A stretch of DNA of 64,000 bases from Biostraticola tofi (GTDB lineage Bacteria; Pseudomonadota; Gammaproteobacteria; Enterobacterales; Enterobacteriaceae): the NCBI RefSeq assembly GCF_004343195.1, contig NZ_SMCR01000002.1, positions 1 through 64,000 on the forward strand, in the 5' to 3' direction. A program made the translations under genes and the position numbers. Below are positions 45,031 to 53,773 of this stretch, one piece after another. The first letter of the stretch is position 1. Each line of letters opens with the position of its first letter. The notes below the pieces were generated by a model, which saw only the letters and a list, made by a program, of their open reading frames with translations, did not search any database and had not been told where the DNA came from.

Positions 45031-46413
45031 ATGTTCGTCATTGACTATATCGTCAGTACCGGCGCATCGGTGATGATGCCGCTGATATTCATCATTCTCG
45101 GTCTGGCCCTGCGCCTGTCCATTTCCAAGGCGATCAAAGCCGGCTTGATGGTTGGTATCGGCTTTATCGGCTTAAGCATCACGGTAAACCTGATGATCGA
45201 TTCGCTGACGCCGGTCAGCCATGCGATCGTTGAGCGCTTCGGCCTGAACCTGACGGTGCTGGATGTGGGCTGGCCCGCCGCGGCGGCGGTAGCGATGGGT
45301 ACCCGCGTTGGGGCGCTGGTCATCCCGGTCTGCGTCGCGATCAATGTGCTGATGCTGTACACCAAGACCACCCGCATATTGAATGTCGATATCTGGAACC
45401 TGTGGCATCATGCCTTTACCGGCTCGCTGGTGGCAATCCTGACCGACAACTTGTGGCTCGGGGTGTTTGCCGCCGGTCTGAACTGCGTCATTACCATGGT
45501 CATCGCCGATCGGACCAGTAAGGATGTGGAAAAATACCTCAGCCTGCCGGGTATCGCTGTTCCCCATGGTTTCTCGGTTTCCTTTGTACCGGCCGCCTGG
45601 CTGGTGAACGCCATTGTCGATCGCATTCCCTATGTGCGCGATATCAAGATCGATACTGAAGTTATTCAGCGCCACCTGTCGATCCTGGGCGACCCTGCTT
45701 CGCTGGGAGCCATTATCGGCGCCATCCTTGCCATTATCGCCGGCGTCGATGTGAAGACCATACTGCAGACCGCCATCACCATGGCCGCAGTGATGACCAT
45801 TATCCCGCGCATGGCCAAAATGCTGATGGAAGGGGTATATCCTATCAGCGAACGGATACAGGAAATCGCCCAGTCCCGGGCCGGTTCTTTCGGCCAGATC
45901 TCAATCGGTCTGGACTCAGCGGTAAGCGTGGGTCACCCGGTGACGCTGTCGGTGTCTATGCTGATGATCCCGATTATGCTTATTCTGGCGGCCATCATTC
46001 CGGGTAACCAGTTCCTGCCTTTTGCATCGCTTACCGGCCTGCCGTTCGCTTTTGTGCTGGTCACGGCAGTCTGCCGGGGAGATATGTTCCGTACCTTGCT
46101 CACCGGCCTGCTGACATTGAGCCTGGCGCTGCTTATCGGTACCAGCCTGGCGCCAATCGTCACCAGTACAGCGGTCAGCACCGGCTTCTCTTTACCCAAT
46201 GGAGCATCCAGTATCAGTAGCGTTGACTATGCCGGCGCTATGCTGCCGTGGGCGATTATCCAGGGCTTTGATTTGAAAGCGATCGGCATTGGGGTGGTAA
46301 CGCTCGGCAGCTTGCTACTGGCCCTATGGAATCGCCGTAAAATCGTTCAGGAAAATCTGCAGCTGGTACAGGAAAGCCACATCGTCGTCGCCGAAACAGG
46401 GGAAAAATCATGA
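45031..46413 (+). CDS. PTS galactitol-type IIC permease
   Basis: This is a 460-residue membrane protein with about 10-12 hydrophobic segments. It carries the GatC-type signatures GLMVGIGFIGLSITVNLM, VLDVGWPAAAAVAMGTRVG and IPGNQFLPFASLTGLPF. It moves a hexitol or pentitol-like sugar across the inner membrane while IIB phosphorylates it. It overlaps the IIA gene by 4 bp. No phosphate-sugar enzyme is encoded next to it, so the cargo is unknown. Confidence 0.9.
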   Translation: MFVIDYIVSTGASVMMPLIFIILGLALRLSISKAIKAGLMVGIGFIGLSITVNLMIDSLTPVSHAIVERFGLNLTVLDVGWPAAAAVAMGTRVGALVIPVCVAINVLMLYTKTTRILNVDIWNLWHHAFTGSLVAILTDNLWLGVFAAGLNCVITMVIADRTSKDVEKYLSLPGIAVPHGFSVSFVPAAWLVNAIVDRIPYVRDIKIDTEVIQRHLSILGDPASLGAIIGAILAIIAGVDVKTILQTAITMAAVMTIIPRMAKMLMEGVYPISERIQEIAQSRAGSFGQISIGLDSAVSVGHPVTLSVSMLMIPIMLILAAIIPGNQFLPFASLTGLPFAFVLVTAVCRGDMFRTLLTGLLTLSLALLIGTSLAPIVTSTAVSTGFSLPNGASSISSVDYAGAMLPWAIIQGFDLKAIGIGVVTLGSLLLALWNRRKIVQENLQLVQESHIVVAETGEKS

Positions 46414-46865
46414 TGTTCAGCGCGGATAGAGTGTTTATCGTCGAACATGCCGGCGAGCGCGATGAACTACTGGTGCTGCTGGCCAACAGTCTGCGCCAGG
46501 ATGGACTGGTAAAGGACAGTTTCCTGGCAGGGGTATTGACGCGGGAAGCTGAATACCCCACCGGGATCGATATGGAAACCCACAGTATTGCCATTCCTCA
46601 TACCGAGTATGAACACGTCAACCAGACCGGCTTTGCCATCGCCATCAATCGGGCTGGGGTGGAGTTTCATCGTACCGATGAACCTGATGCAAGGGTCAAG
46701 CCGGCGATTGTCGTATTGATGGCCATTGATCCCGGTTGCGAAAAAGTGGCCATCATCCAATCGCTGTTTGGTCTGCTGGGCAGTCTTGAGCAGGTTAACA
46801 AAATCAGCCAATATACCCCTGAACAGATAGCAAAAACGTTCACTGATTCTGTTTCCACCCGCTAG
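46410..46865 (+). CDS. PTS IIA component, GatA/fructose type
   Basis: This is a 151-residue protein. The phosphorylated His is in the block SIAIPHTEYEHV, after the usual EYPTGIDMETH. It is last in the B-C-A operon and overlaps the IIC gene by 4 bp. It takes phosphate from HPr. Confidence 0.9.
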   Translation: MMFSADRVFIVEHAGERDELLVLLANSLRQDGLVKDSFLAGVLTREAEYPTGIDMETHSIAIPHTEYEHVNQTGFAIAINRAGVEFHRTDEPDARVKPAIVVLMAIDPGCEKVAIIQSLFGLLGSLEQVNKISQYTPEQIAKTFTDSVSTR

Positions 46866-46917
46866 AATGGAAACAGAATAACCTCCAACGGTGGAGTGAA
46901 AGCGTTAGAGGAAGAGA

Positions 46918-47235
46918 ATGTTACGCATAAGCCAGGTAATTGAAATTGCAATGGTCAGCCGGAAGACGGTGTATAACGCCATCAATAGCGGCCGTTTGAA
47001 ATATCAACTGGTGACGCTTAATAATCGTCAGGTACGTATGTTCCATGAGGATGACGTGCTTGACGCCTTTCCCAAGGCCAATCGCACCACACTTGAAGTA
47101 CAGGCGCTGCAGCAGGAAATCGCCTCCCTCAAATTTGCCTTGGCCGAATTGCAAAAAGCGGTGGAGGCGATGGATCCTCCGGCACCGGCGGAAATGACCC
47201 AGGCCCGATTCAAGAAAACCGACCACCAGCCCTGA
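46918..47235 (+). CDS. Small HTH protein with C-terminal coiled coil
   Basis: This is a 105-residue protein. Residues 1-50 look like a MerR/excisionase-type helix-turn-helix (LRISQVIEIAMVSRKTVYNA, then INSGRLKYQLVTLNNRQVRMF). Residues about 58-86 are a coiled coil (EVQALQQEIASLKFALAELQ), suggesting a dimer. It lies 53 bp after the IIA gene and may regulate the PTS operon. The size is unusual for a PTS regulator. I do not know the family. Confidence 0.65.
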   Translation: MLRISQVIEIAMVSRKTVYNAINSGRLKYQLVTLNNRQVRMFHEDDVLDAFPKANRTTLEVQALQQEIASLKFALAELQKAVEAMDPPAPAEMTQARFKKTDHQP

Positions 47236-47590
47236 ATAACGTAAGCCGCCAGCGCTGATTGATGCAAACCGCCGATGGCATTTTGCTGGTAAGCCAATTT
47301 GTCCGCCAATTCTGAGTTAGCACCCACTGCCGCCAGTCCTGGTGCGGTATTGCCAGCGGTCGCTTCGATAAGGGTACCGCCTGGGGCCAATTGGCCCTGC
47401 CGTTCAGCGTGTTCATCATCGATAACGCCACCCGGTCCTTGATTGATCCGCCCGGGTTCTGGTTCTCAAGTTTAAGGAACAGGCGGCACGGACCGGTGTC
47501 CAGCCGGGTCAGTTCCGAAACCGGCGTATGGCCGATAAGATAGTCAGAGGCGGGCTGCCGATCATCGGGCAGGTGGCCAATATCAAATAA
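47236..47590 (-). pseudogene. Remnant of cysteine synthase fused by deletion to a cystathionine lyase fragment
   Basis: On the minus strand from about 47590 the sequence reads YLIGHTPVSELTRLDTGPCR then LFLKLENQNPGGSIKDRVAL. This is the N-terminus of a cystathionine beta-synthase/cysteine synthase with the PLP lysine in SIKDR. After a frameshift near 47400 it reads GQLAPGGTLIEATAGNT, then jumps to AAVGANSELADKLAYQQNAIGG, which matches the C-terminal half of cystathionine gamma-lyases. Such genes are often adjacent, so one deletion joined them. Nothing functional remains. Confidence 0.7.
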
Positions 47591-47984
47591 TGCACGGCCA
47601 TTAACTGTGTCGGCGACACGGTTTACCGGCTTTCATTTAATCTTTTGCCGATGTTCTTAAGTTGGCCGAAAAGAAAGCTAATGGGTGAATTAAGCATGGA
47701 TATCCTTAACCGGCAGCTTCGGCCAGGCTTGCTAAGTCATGCCGTGCGCCGGGGCATCATCAAAAATGCTGTTTTAAAAAATTATTATCGATAAGTTATT
47801 GCAAACGCTGATAATTAAGAGAAATTATTTGTCAGACTAAAATAAATAAAATTTTTAAAGATTTCAACTTTATTAACCAAAAGGAAACGGATAAGTAAGT
47901 TTAAATTTATTCATAACCTTCTCATGCTAGGTTATTCTCACTGCAATTTCATGTGGTAGCCATCTGGTTAAATGAAACGTAGGA
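47591..47984. other. AT-rich intergenic region
   Basis: This is 394 bp without an acceptable reading frame. From about 47770 it becomes very AT-rich (long A and T runs), as expected of a promoter region for the gene at 47985. No other feature was recognised. Confidence 0.4.
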
Positions 47985-48464
47985 ATGATTATGCCCAATA
48001 TAAATTTAGTCTCGCTCCAACATACTCGGAGAAATCAAAACAACCCTCATGGTAAAGTTCTGAACAACTGTGGCGGATCAAGACCGCAGTTACTATTGAA
48101 TAATAATGACTCCTACCGCAAATTTTCTTGTTACAGGACAGGTGTAAATCCGGGTCTGCCGATGACTCTATCGAGTGTTTCTTCCTCAGTACTCACCATA
48201 GACAGCGACCAGCCGGCATCTGTAGGCGAGAACGGGCAGGGTGGCAGGGGAAAATTACAGCTAAAGCCTTTGATGATAGCGCTGGTGGCAATCTCGTGTC
48301 TTCAATATCCTTCAGCCGAGGCCATGCCGTATAAGTCCAATGACATAAATACTTCTTTGATTCCACCGGATAATAACCAATTTAATCGTCCTCCTCGCGC
48401 GGCCAATTATGTATTTATTTCTAACAAAAGGCTCCCTGTTTATAATTTTGGGCTGGGTAAATAA
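47985..48464 (+). CDS. Unknown 159-residue protein with late hydrophobic segment
   Basis: The first 95 residues are polar and low-complexity-like (Asn-, Ser-rich). A hydrophobic segment, LMIALVAISCLQYPSAEA at about 96-113, looks like a signal peptide core with a cleavage site. A short tail of 45 residues follows. The pattern recalls the very long leader of the exoprotein at 62653, but no adhesin domain follows. It may be the stump of a surface protein or a small exported peptide. No family is recognised; it may not be expressed. Confidence 0.4.
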   Translation: MIMPNINLVSLQHTRRNQNNPHGKVLNNCGGSRPQLLLNNNDSYRKFSCYRTGVNPGLPMTLSSVSSSVLTIDSDQPASVGENGQGGRGKLQLKPLMIALVAISCLQYPSAEAMPYKSNDINTSLIPPDNNQFNRPPRAANYVFISNKRLPVYNFGLGK

Positions 48465-48626
48465 AGTTACCCCCTCACGTTGATATTTCTGGCTAAAAAT
48501 GACACTGCAGAGATTAATCTGCTGGTTTTTTCCCTGGTTATTTCAAATGCAGATCGTCAATTTTATAATATCACCGCACCCATAAAAGTGAAGTGCGGGG
48601 AAAATAGCTTTGTCCGGTTAGAATGC

Positions 48627-49835
48627 TTATTTCAAAGCCCGGCAGGCTTCGGCAATACGTTGGCAGGCGATATCCAACAGCTGATCGTCTATGGCGTAGG
48701 CAATACGCAGATAACCTGGCATGCCAAACGCCGAGCCGGGCAAGGTCGCCACCTGGCCCTGCTCAACCAGGTAATCAGCCAATGCCTGGTCACTGTCAAT
48801 CAACTTCCCTCCAGCGGTCCTTTTGCCAATCAGGTCCTTACAGTTAACGAATATATAAAACGCAGCCGGTGGAGTGGCTGCGCTCAGTCCTGCTACCTGT
48901 TCAATCAAAGACATCACCCGCCGCCGTCGGTTGGTTAACTGCATTAACCAACCGGGCAGAAAGGGCGCGGGTTGCTTTAGGGCGGCAATGCCGGCCGCCT
49001 GGGAGATGGTGCTAGGGTTAGAGGTGCTTTGGGACTGCAATATCTCCATCGCGCCGATAAGCCAGGCTGGACCGCCGGCATAACCCAGCCGCCAGCCGGT
49101 CATCGAGAAACTCTTGGACAGACCGTTGACCGTCAGGGTGCGCTGCTTAAGCAACGGCTCTGCCTGGGCCAGAGTGGCGAATACCTCGCCGTCATAGCAA
49201 AGGGGTTCATAGATATCATCCGCCAGCACCAGCACCTGTGGCGCGTCAAGCAGCACCGCCGCCAGCGCCTCCAGCTCCTGACGGCTATAAAGGGCGCCGG
49301 TCGGATTGCTGGGCGAGTTAAGTATCAGCCAGCGGGTCTTGGGGGTGATAGCGGCCTTCAGCGCCGCGGGGGTCAGCTTCCAGCCGTCCTGCTCCAGGCA
49401 AGGCACGGTAATTGCCTTACCGTCGGCCAGAGCAACCATATCGGGATAAGATACCCAGTAGGGGGCCGGGATAATCACTTGCTGACCTTCGCTGAGCGTG
49501 GCCAGCAGGGCATTGAAAATCAACTGTTTGGCGCCGGTGCCGGCAATGATTTCTTCAGGTCGGTAGACCAGGTCATTATCACGGCTGAATTTGCCGATAA
49601 TGGCCGATTTAAGCGCCGCGCTGCCGCCTACCGCCGTGTATTTGGTCTCGCCGTGCTGGATAGCCTCTATTCCGGCCTGCTTGATATAGTCAGGGGTATC
49701 GAAATCGAGCTCCCCCTGGCCCAGGCTGATGACGGCGATCCCCTGCAGCTGCAAAGCGCGGACCCGGTCGGCGACTGCCGCCGTAGGTGAAGGACGAACG
49801 CGCTTCAGGCGCGGGGCGATGAATTCTGCTGACAT
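48627..49835 (-). CDS. Pyridoxal-phosphate aminotransferase, class I (aspartate type)
   Basis: This is a 402-residue fold-type I aminotransferase. The N-terminal block is ISLGQGELDFDTPDYIKQAG. NSPSNPTGALYSRQEL contains the conserved Asn. The PLP-binding Lys is in TVNGLSKSFSMTGWRLGY, and the C-terminal Arg in MPGYLRIAYA binds the substrate carboxylate. It is transcribed together with pxpA, 110 bp upstream of it, and away from the oxoproline/ABC operon. It would transaminate an amino acid released by that operon. Confidence 0.87.
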   Translation of the reverse strand: MSAEFIAPRLKRVRPSPTAAVADRVRALQLQGIAVISLGQGELDFDTPDYIKQAGIEAIQHGETKYTAVGGSAALKSAIIGKFSRDNDLVYRPEEIIAGTGAKQLIFNALLATLSEGQQVIIPAPYWVSYPDMVALADGKAITVPCLEQDGWKLTPAALKAAITPKTRWLILNSPSNPTGALYSRQELEALAAVLLDAPQVLVLADDIYEPLCYDGEVFATLAQAEPLLKQRTLTVNGLSKSFSMTGWRLGYAGGPAWLIGAMEILQSQSTSNPSTISQAAGIAALKQPAPFLPGWLMQLTNRRRRVMSLIEQVAGLSAATPPAAFYIFVNCKDLIGKRTAGGKLIDSDQALADYLVEQGQVATLPGSAFGMPGYLRIAYAIDDQLLDIACQRIAEACRALK

Positions 49836-49944
49836 AGTGTTCTCTTATCGTGCTCAATGGATTGCCTGCTGCTGGTGCAGTTCTGCACCAGTGATGCGCA
49901 GATTTTGTGCTGACGGAGTGCGCCGAGCGCATGTCCCGCTAACC

Positions 49945-50721
49945 TCAGAAGCCGCTGAGCTGGCTGATCGGCTTTATGGTTACGCCCGCCGCTGTCAGGC
50001 GTTGGCGCAGTTTTTGGGCAATAGCGACGCCGACCGGATTGTCGCCATGGACGCAAAGCGTATGGATAGGCATCGGGATTTTTACACCGCCCTGGGTGCG
50101 AATGGCCTGCTCATCAATCATCTGCAGGGCGCGATGCGCCGCCCGTTCCGGGTCATGGATTACCGCGTCCGGCTGGTGGCGAGGCAGGGTGAGGCCGTTT
50201 TCCCCGTAGTTGCGATCGGCAAAGGCTTCGCAGGCTACCCTAAGCCCGGCCTGGCGAGCGGCACGCTCGGTCTCATTGTGAGGGGTGCAGACCAGTATCA
50301 GATTCCGGTCCACGGCGCGGATAGCGGCAACTATCGCCGCTGACATTGCGGCATCGGTAAAGGCCTGGGTGGCCATGGCGCCGTGCAGTTTCACATGGGT
50401 CATGGCATGGCCACAGGTTCGTGCGATGGCCTGCATGGCGCCCAGTTGGTAGACCACTATCCGCCCTAAATCGCCAGGGCTATCGCCGGTAATGGTGCGG
50501 CGACCAAAGCCCCATAAGTCCATAAATCCGGGATGGGCGCCGACATCCACCCCACGCGCTTTGGCGGCCATGACTGTCTGGTGCATCACCAGCGCATCGC
50601 CGCCGTGAAAGCCACAGGCTACGTTGGCCGATGACACCAGTTTCAGCATCGCCTGGTCATCGCCGACGGTAAAATGCCCAAAACTTTCACCCAGATCTGA
50701 ATTCAGGTCTACTTCTTGCAT
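49945..50721 (-). CDS. pxpA: 5-oxoprolinase subunit PxpA (LamB/YcsF family)
   Basis: This is a 258-residue protein from the ATG at 50721, preceded by GGAGG. LamB/YcsF blocks: VDLNSDLGESFG, SSANVACGFHGGDALVM, DVGAHPGFMDLWGFGRR, YQLGAMQAIA, HVKLHGAMATQ and the C-terminal LCVHGDNP. With PxpB and PxpC it forms an ATP-dependent 5-oxoprolinase that opens 5-oxoproline (pyroglutamate) to glutamate. It is encoded divergently from pxpBC, which are in the large operon 4 kb away. All motif residues look intact. Confidence 0.9.
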   Translation of the reverse strand: MQEVDLNSDLGESFGHFTVGDDQAMLKLVSSANVACGFHGGDALVMHQTVMAAKARGVDVGAHPGFMDLWGFGRRTITGDSPGDLGRIVVYQLGAMQAIARTCGHAMTHVKLHGAMATQAFTDAAMSAAIVAAIRAVDRNLILVCTPHNETERAARQAGLRVACEAFADRNYGENGLTLPRHQPDAVIHDPERAAHRALQMIDEQAIRTQGGVKIPMPIHTLCVHGDNPVGVAIAQKLRQRLTAAGVTIKPISQLSGF

Positions 50722-50844
50722 GAAACCTCCATGACACACTTGGTATACCCAATGCATGCAATGCGAATGCCAAATGAGGTCTTTATCGCCAATGCCATCA
50801 AAAGTGAGAGCAGACCTAACGATTAACCTGGAGAGAGTGACCTG

Positions 50845-51891
50845 ATGAAGCCATTAATCAAAGCAGGGTATCTGGCCTTTGGCCTGTTGAGTCTAAGCAG
50901 TGTTAACGCCGCTGCAGACGAGCTGTATTTCGCCAGCTGGGGCGGCGCCTACCAGGATGCCATTCGCCAAGCCTGGTTAACGCCTTTCAGTAAGGAAACC
51001 GGCGTCGAGGTAGTGGAGGATACCGATCCTCAGGTCAGCAAGCTCAAGGCGATGCAGGACACCAAAACGGTGGCGTGGGATGTGGTCACCGAAAACAGCG
51101 CTCGTCTGGCGAGGGGCATCAAGCTTGGCGTATTTGAAAAGATTACCCCGCAGATGGTTGATCAACAGCACATTATCCCGGCAGCCCGTAATGACTATGG
51201 CGTTCCTTCGGAAATATTTTCGACACTGATAGGCTTCTCGCTGACAAGCTATCCCGACGGTAAACCCCAGCCGAAGAATTTTGCCGATTTCTGGGATATT
51301 AAAAAATTCCCCGGCAAACGGACGCTGCAGGATGAGCCGGCGACTGTTATTGAAGCGGCGCTCATTGCCGACGGCGTCAAGCCGGAAGATGTCTATAAAA
51401 CGTTGGATACCCCGGAAGGGGTGGATCGGGCGATGAACCAAATCAAAAAAATAAAACCCTATGTCGCCAAGTGGTGGAAAAACGGCGCTGAACCGGTCCA
51501 AGCCCTGGCGAGCGGTGAAGTGGTGATGGCGCTGGGATGGAATGGCCGCTTTCAGTCCGGAATCGATTCAGGGGTGAAAATCGCCATGTCCTGGGATAAT
51601 TCCATCGCCCAGGTCGGCTATTTTGCGTTGGTTAAAGGGGCCAATAACCGTGAGGGTGCCCTGAAACTGCTTAACTATATCGCTTCCCCGGAGCATCAAG
51701 CCGAGTTCAGCAAATATATTGCCTACGGTCCGACCACCGAAGCGGCGATGCAGTATATCGATCCGGCCCGATTGGAACGGCTGCCTTCCACACCGCAGCG
51801 TCTGCAGAACACCCTGTTCATGAATGCGGACTGGTGGGACCGCAATGGCCAGGCCATTATCGAACGCTATAACCAGGTTCGCGCCCAATAA
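50845..51891 (+). CDS. ABC binding protein, spermidine/putrescine (PotD) type
   Basis: This is a 348-residue periplasmic protein. The signal peptide is about 24 residues (ending VNAAADE). Then come LYFASWGGAYQDAIRQAWLTPF, NFADFWDIKKFPGKRTL and GVKIAMSWDN, as in family-1 polyamine-type binding proteins. It is first in the operon that carries the permease, ATPase and pxpBC genes. The ligand may be a 5-oxoproline-like or N-acyl amino acid rather than a polyamine; this is inference from the neighbours. Confidence 0.85.
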   Translation: MKPLIKAGYLAFGLLSLSSVNAAADELYFASWGGAYQDAIRQAWLTPFSKETGVEVVEDTDPQVSKLKAMQDTKTVAWDVVTENSARLARGIKLGVFEKITPQMVDQQHIIPAARNDYGVPSEIFSTLIGFSLTSYPDGKPQPKNFADFWDIKKFPGKRTLQDEPATVIEAALIADGVKPEDVYKTLDTPEGVDRAMNQIKKIKPYVAKWWKNGAEPVQALASGEVVMALGWNGRFQSGIDSGVKIAMSWDNSIAQVGYFALVKGANNREGALKLLNYIASPEHQAEFSKYIAYGPTTEAAMQYIDPARLERLPSTPQRLQNTLFMNADWWDRNGQAIIERYNQVRAQ

Positions 51892-52063
51892 CCGCTGAAT
51901 TACCGCACCTGTGCCGGCAGGTTCCGGCATTGGCCGCGGCATGGTTAAACACCGCTCGATAACAGTCGAGCGGGCAGTATGCATCGCGGCCGATGACCGC
52001 TGCGATGCCAACGCAGTAAGGGGGAAAGGTAGCGATAAGCCCCCGGTGATAACGGAGTGTGTT

Positions 52064-53773
52064 ATGGCGGTATCTGCATTGACTGATAACCCGGCCCAGC
52101 AGGGGCGTTGGCGAAAACCCGGGCCGGCAATGGTGGCGACGCTGCCGCTACTGCTGTTTTTGCTGCTGTTTTTTGTCTGGCCGCTGATTGGGCTGTTAAA
52201 ACAGGGGTTTTATGTTCAGGGCCAGTTCAGCCTGGATAATTTCCTGCACTTGTGGGATACGCCGATTTATCGCATCGTGCTGCAAAATACCTTTGTCATC
52301 GCGCTGTCGGTCACGGTGGGCTGCATCGTCATGAGTTATCCGCTGGCCTGGCTGATGGCATCGGTGCGGCCCGGGACGGCTAAATTGCTGTTCTTCGCGG
52401 TGCTACTGCCTTTTTGGTCCAGCGCACTGGTGCGCACCACCGCCTGGATAGCCCTGCTGCAGCAAAATGGCGTGGTCAATTCCCTGCTGATGAGCAGCCA
52501 CATTACCGAACAACCGATCGCCTTCCTGTATAACTTCACCGGTGTATTGATCGGCATGATCCATGTGCTGATGCCTTTTGTGGTGCTGCCGCTGTATTCC
52601 TCATTTCGTTCGATGGACAGCACGCTTTTACAGGCTGCTCAGAGCCTGGGTGCAGATTCACTCAGTATTTTCACCCGGATCATTTTGCCGCTGACCCGGC
52701 CCGGCGCGGTGGCCGGCGCGATCATTGTCTTTATGAACGCCGTCGGTTACTACATCACACCTTCACTGATGGGCGGTCCGGGCCAGCGGATGATCGCCGA
52801 ACTGATTTCCCACAATATTACCGATGAACTGAACTGGAGCATCGCCGCCGCACTCGGCCTGGTGCTGCTGCTGACCACCCTGCTGTCGCTGTGGCTGTTT
52901 AACCGCCTGTTCGGGCTGGATAAGCTGATGGCCGGTTCATCAGGCAAAGGCAGTCAATCGGTGGTGGTCACCCAGCGCAGCAGCGGCGGGCGCATTACGG
53001 TGGCGGCGGGTATTCTGGTGGCGCTGTTTCTGATCCTGCCGATCCTTATCGTCATTCCGATGAGTTTCGGCACCGCCAATTTCCCGACCTTTCCGCCGGC
53101 CGAGTATGGCGTGCGCTGGTATGCCAACTTCTTCAGCGATCGTAAATGGACAGCGGCACTGGGTGAAAGCGTACGCATCGGACTTATGGTTACCCTGCTG
53201 TCGATGGTGCTGGGCGCCACCGCCGCCATGGGTATCCATAAGCTGCGTTCGCCGCGCAAAAGCTGGCTGGAAACGCTGTTTATCATTCCGATGTCGGTGC
53301 CGGCGATCATTACCGCCGTTTCGCTTTATTACCTGTGCGGCCCGCTGGGTCTTATTAATAACTCGGTGGCGCTGATCCTCGGCCACACGGTGCTGGCAAC
53401 GCCTTATACCTACATTACCTTGCGCGCCGCGCTGAAAGGCTTCGACCCCAGCCTGGAGCTGGCGGCATACAGCCTGGGCGCCAGCGGCTGGCAAATGTTC
53501 CGGCGGGTGATGCTGCCAGCGCTGGTGCCCGGCATGGTGGGTGGGGCGGTGTTTGCCTTCGTCACCTCCTTTGACGATGTCGTGATGTCCCTGTTCCTGA
53601 CCACGATCCGCAACCGGACGCTACCCAAACTGATGTATGAAGGACTGGCGTTCGATTTTGACCCAACGGTGATTTCCGCTTCCTGTGTGCTTATCGCCGC
53701 CACGGCGGGCATTCTGCTAGCCCAGGGCCTGATTAAACGTAACGGAGGCAAATATGCAGCAACTGCAAGGTAA
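52064..53773 (+). CDS. ABC permease, fused PotB-PotC type
   Basis: This is a 569-residue membrane protein from the ATG at 52064, with GGAG ahead; the extension to 51911 is not used. It has two MetI-like permease halves joined in one chain. Half one (about 25-285) has the EAA-type loop AAQSLGADSLSIFTRIILPL. Half two (about 310-560) has AAYSLGASGWQMFRRVMLPAL. Each half has six hydrophobic segments. PotB and PotC are normally separate genes, so this fusion would make a one-chain channel. Confidence 0.88.
   Translation: MAVSALTDNPAQQGRWRKPGPAMVATLPLLLFLLLFFVWPLIGLLKQGFYVQGQFSLDNFLHLWDTPIYRIVLQNTFVIALSVTVGCIVMSYPLAWLMASVRPGTAKLLFFAVLLPFWSSALVRTTAWIALLQQNGVVNSLLMSSHITEQPIAFLYNFTGVLIGMIHVLMPFVVLPLYSSFRSMDSTLLQAAQSLGADSLSIFTRIILPLTRPGAVAGAIIVFMNAVGYYITPSLMGGPGQRMIAELISHNITDELNWSIAAALGLVLLLTTLLSLWLFNRLFGLDKLMAGSSGKGSQSVVVTQRSSGGRITVAAGILVALFLILPILIVIPMSFGTANFPTFPPAEYGVRWYANFFSDRKWTAALGESVRIGLMVTLLSMVLGATAAMGIHKLRSPRKSWLETLFIIPMSVPAIITAVSLYYLCGPLGLINNSVALILGHTVLATPYTYITLRAALKGFDPSLELAAYSLGASGWQMFRRVMLPALVPGMVGGAVFAFVTSFDDVVMSLFLTTIRNRTLPKLMYEGLAFDFDPTVISASCVLIAATAGILLAQGLIKRNGGKYAATAR

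Noticed and set aside
49029-49790. 253-codon frame opposite the aminotransferase gene
   Set aside because: Antisense shadow produced by GC-rich codon bias; the aminotransferase motifs on the minus strand are complete.
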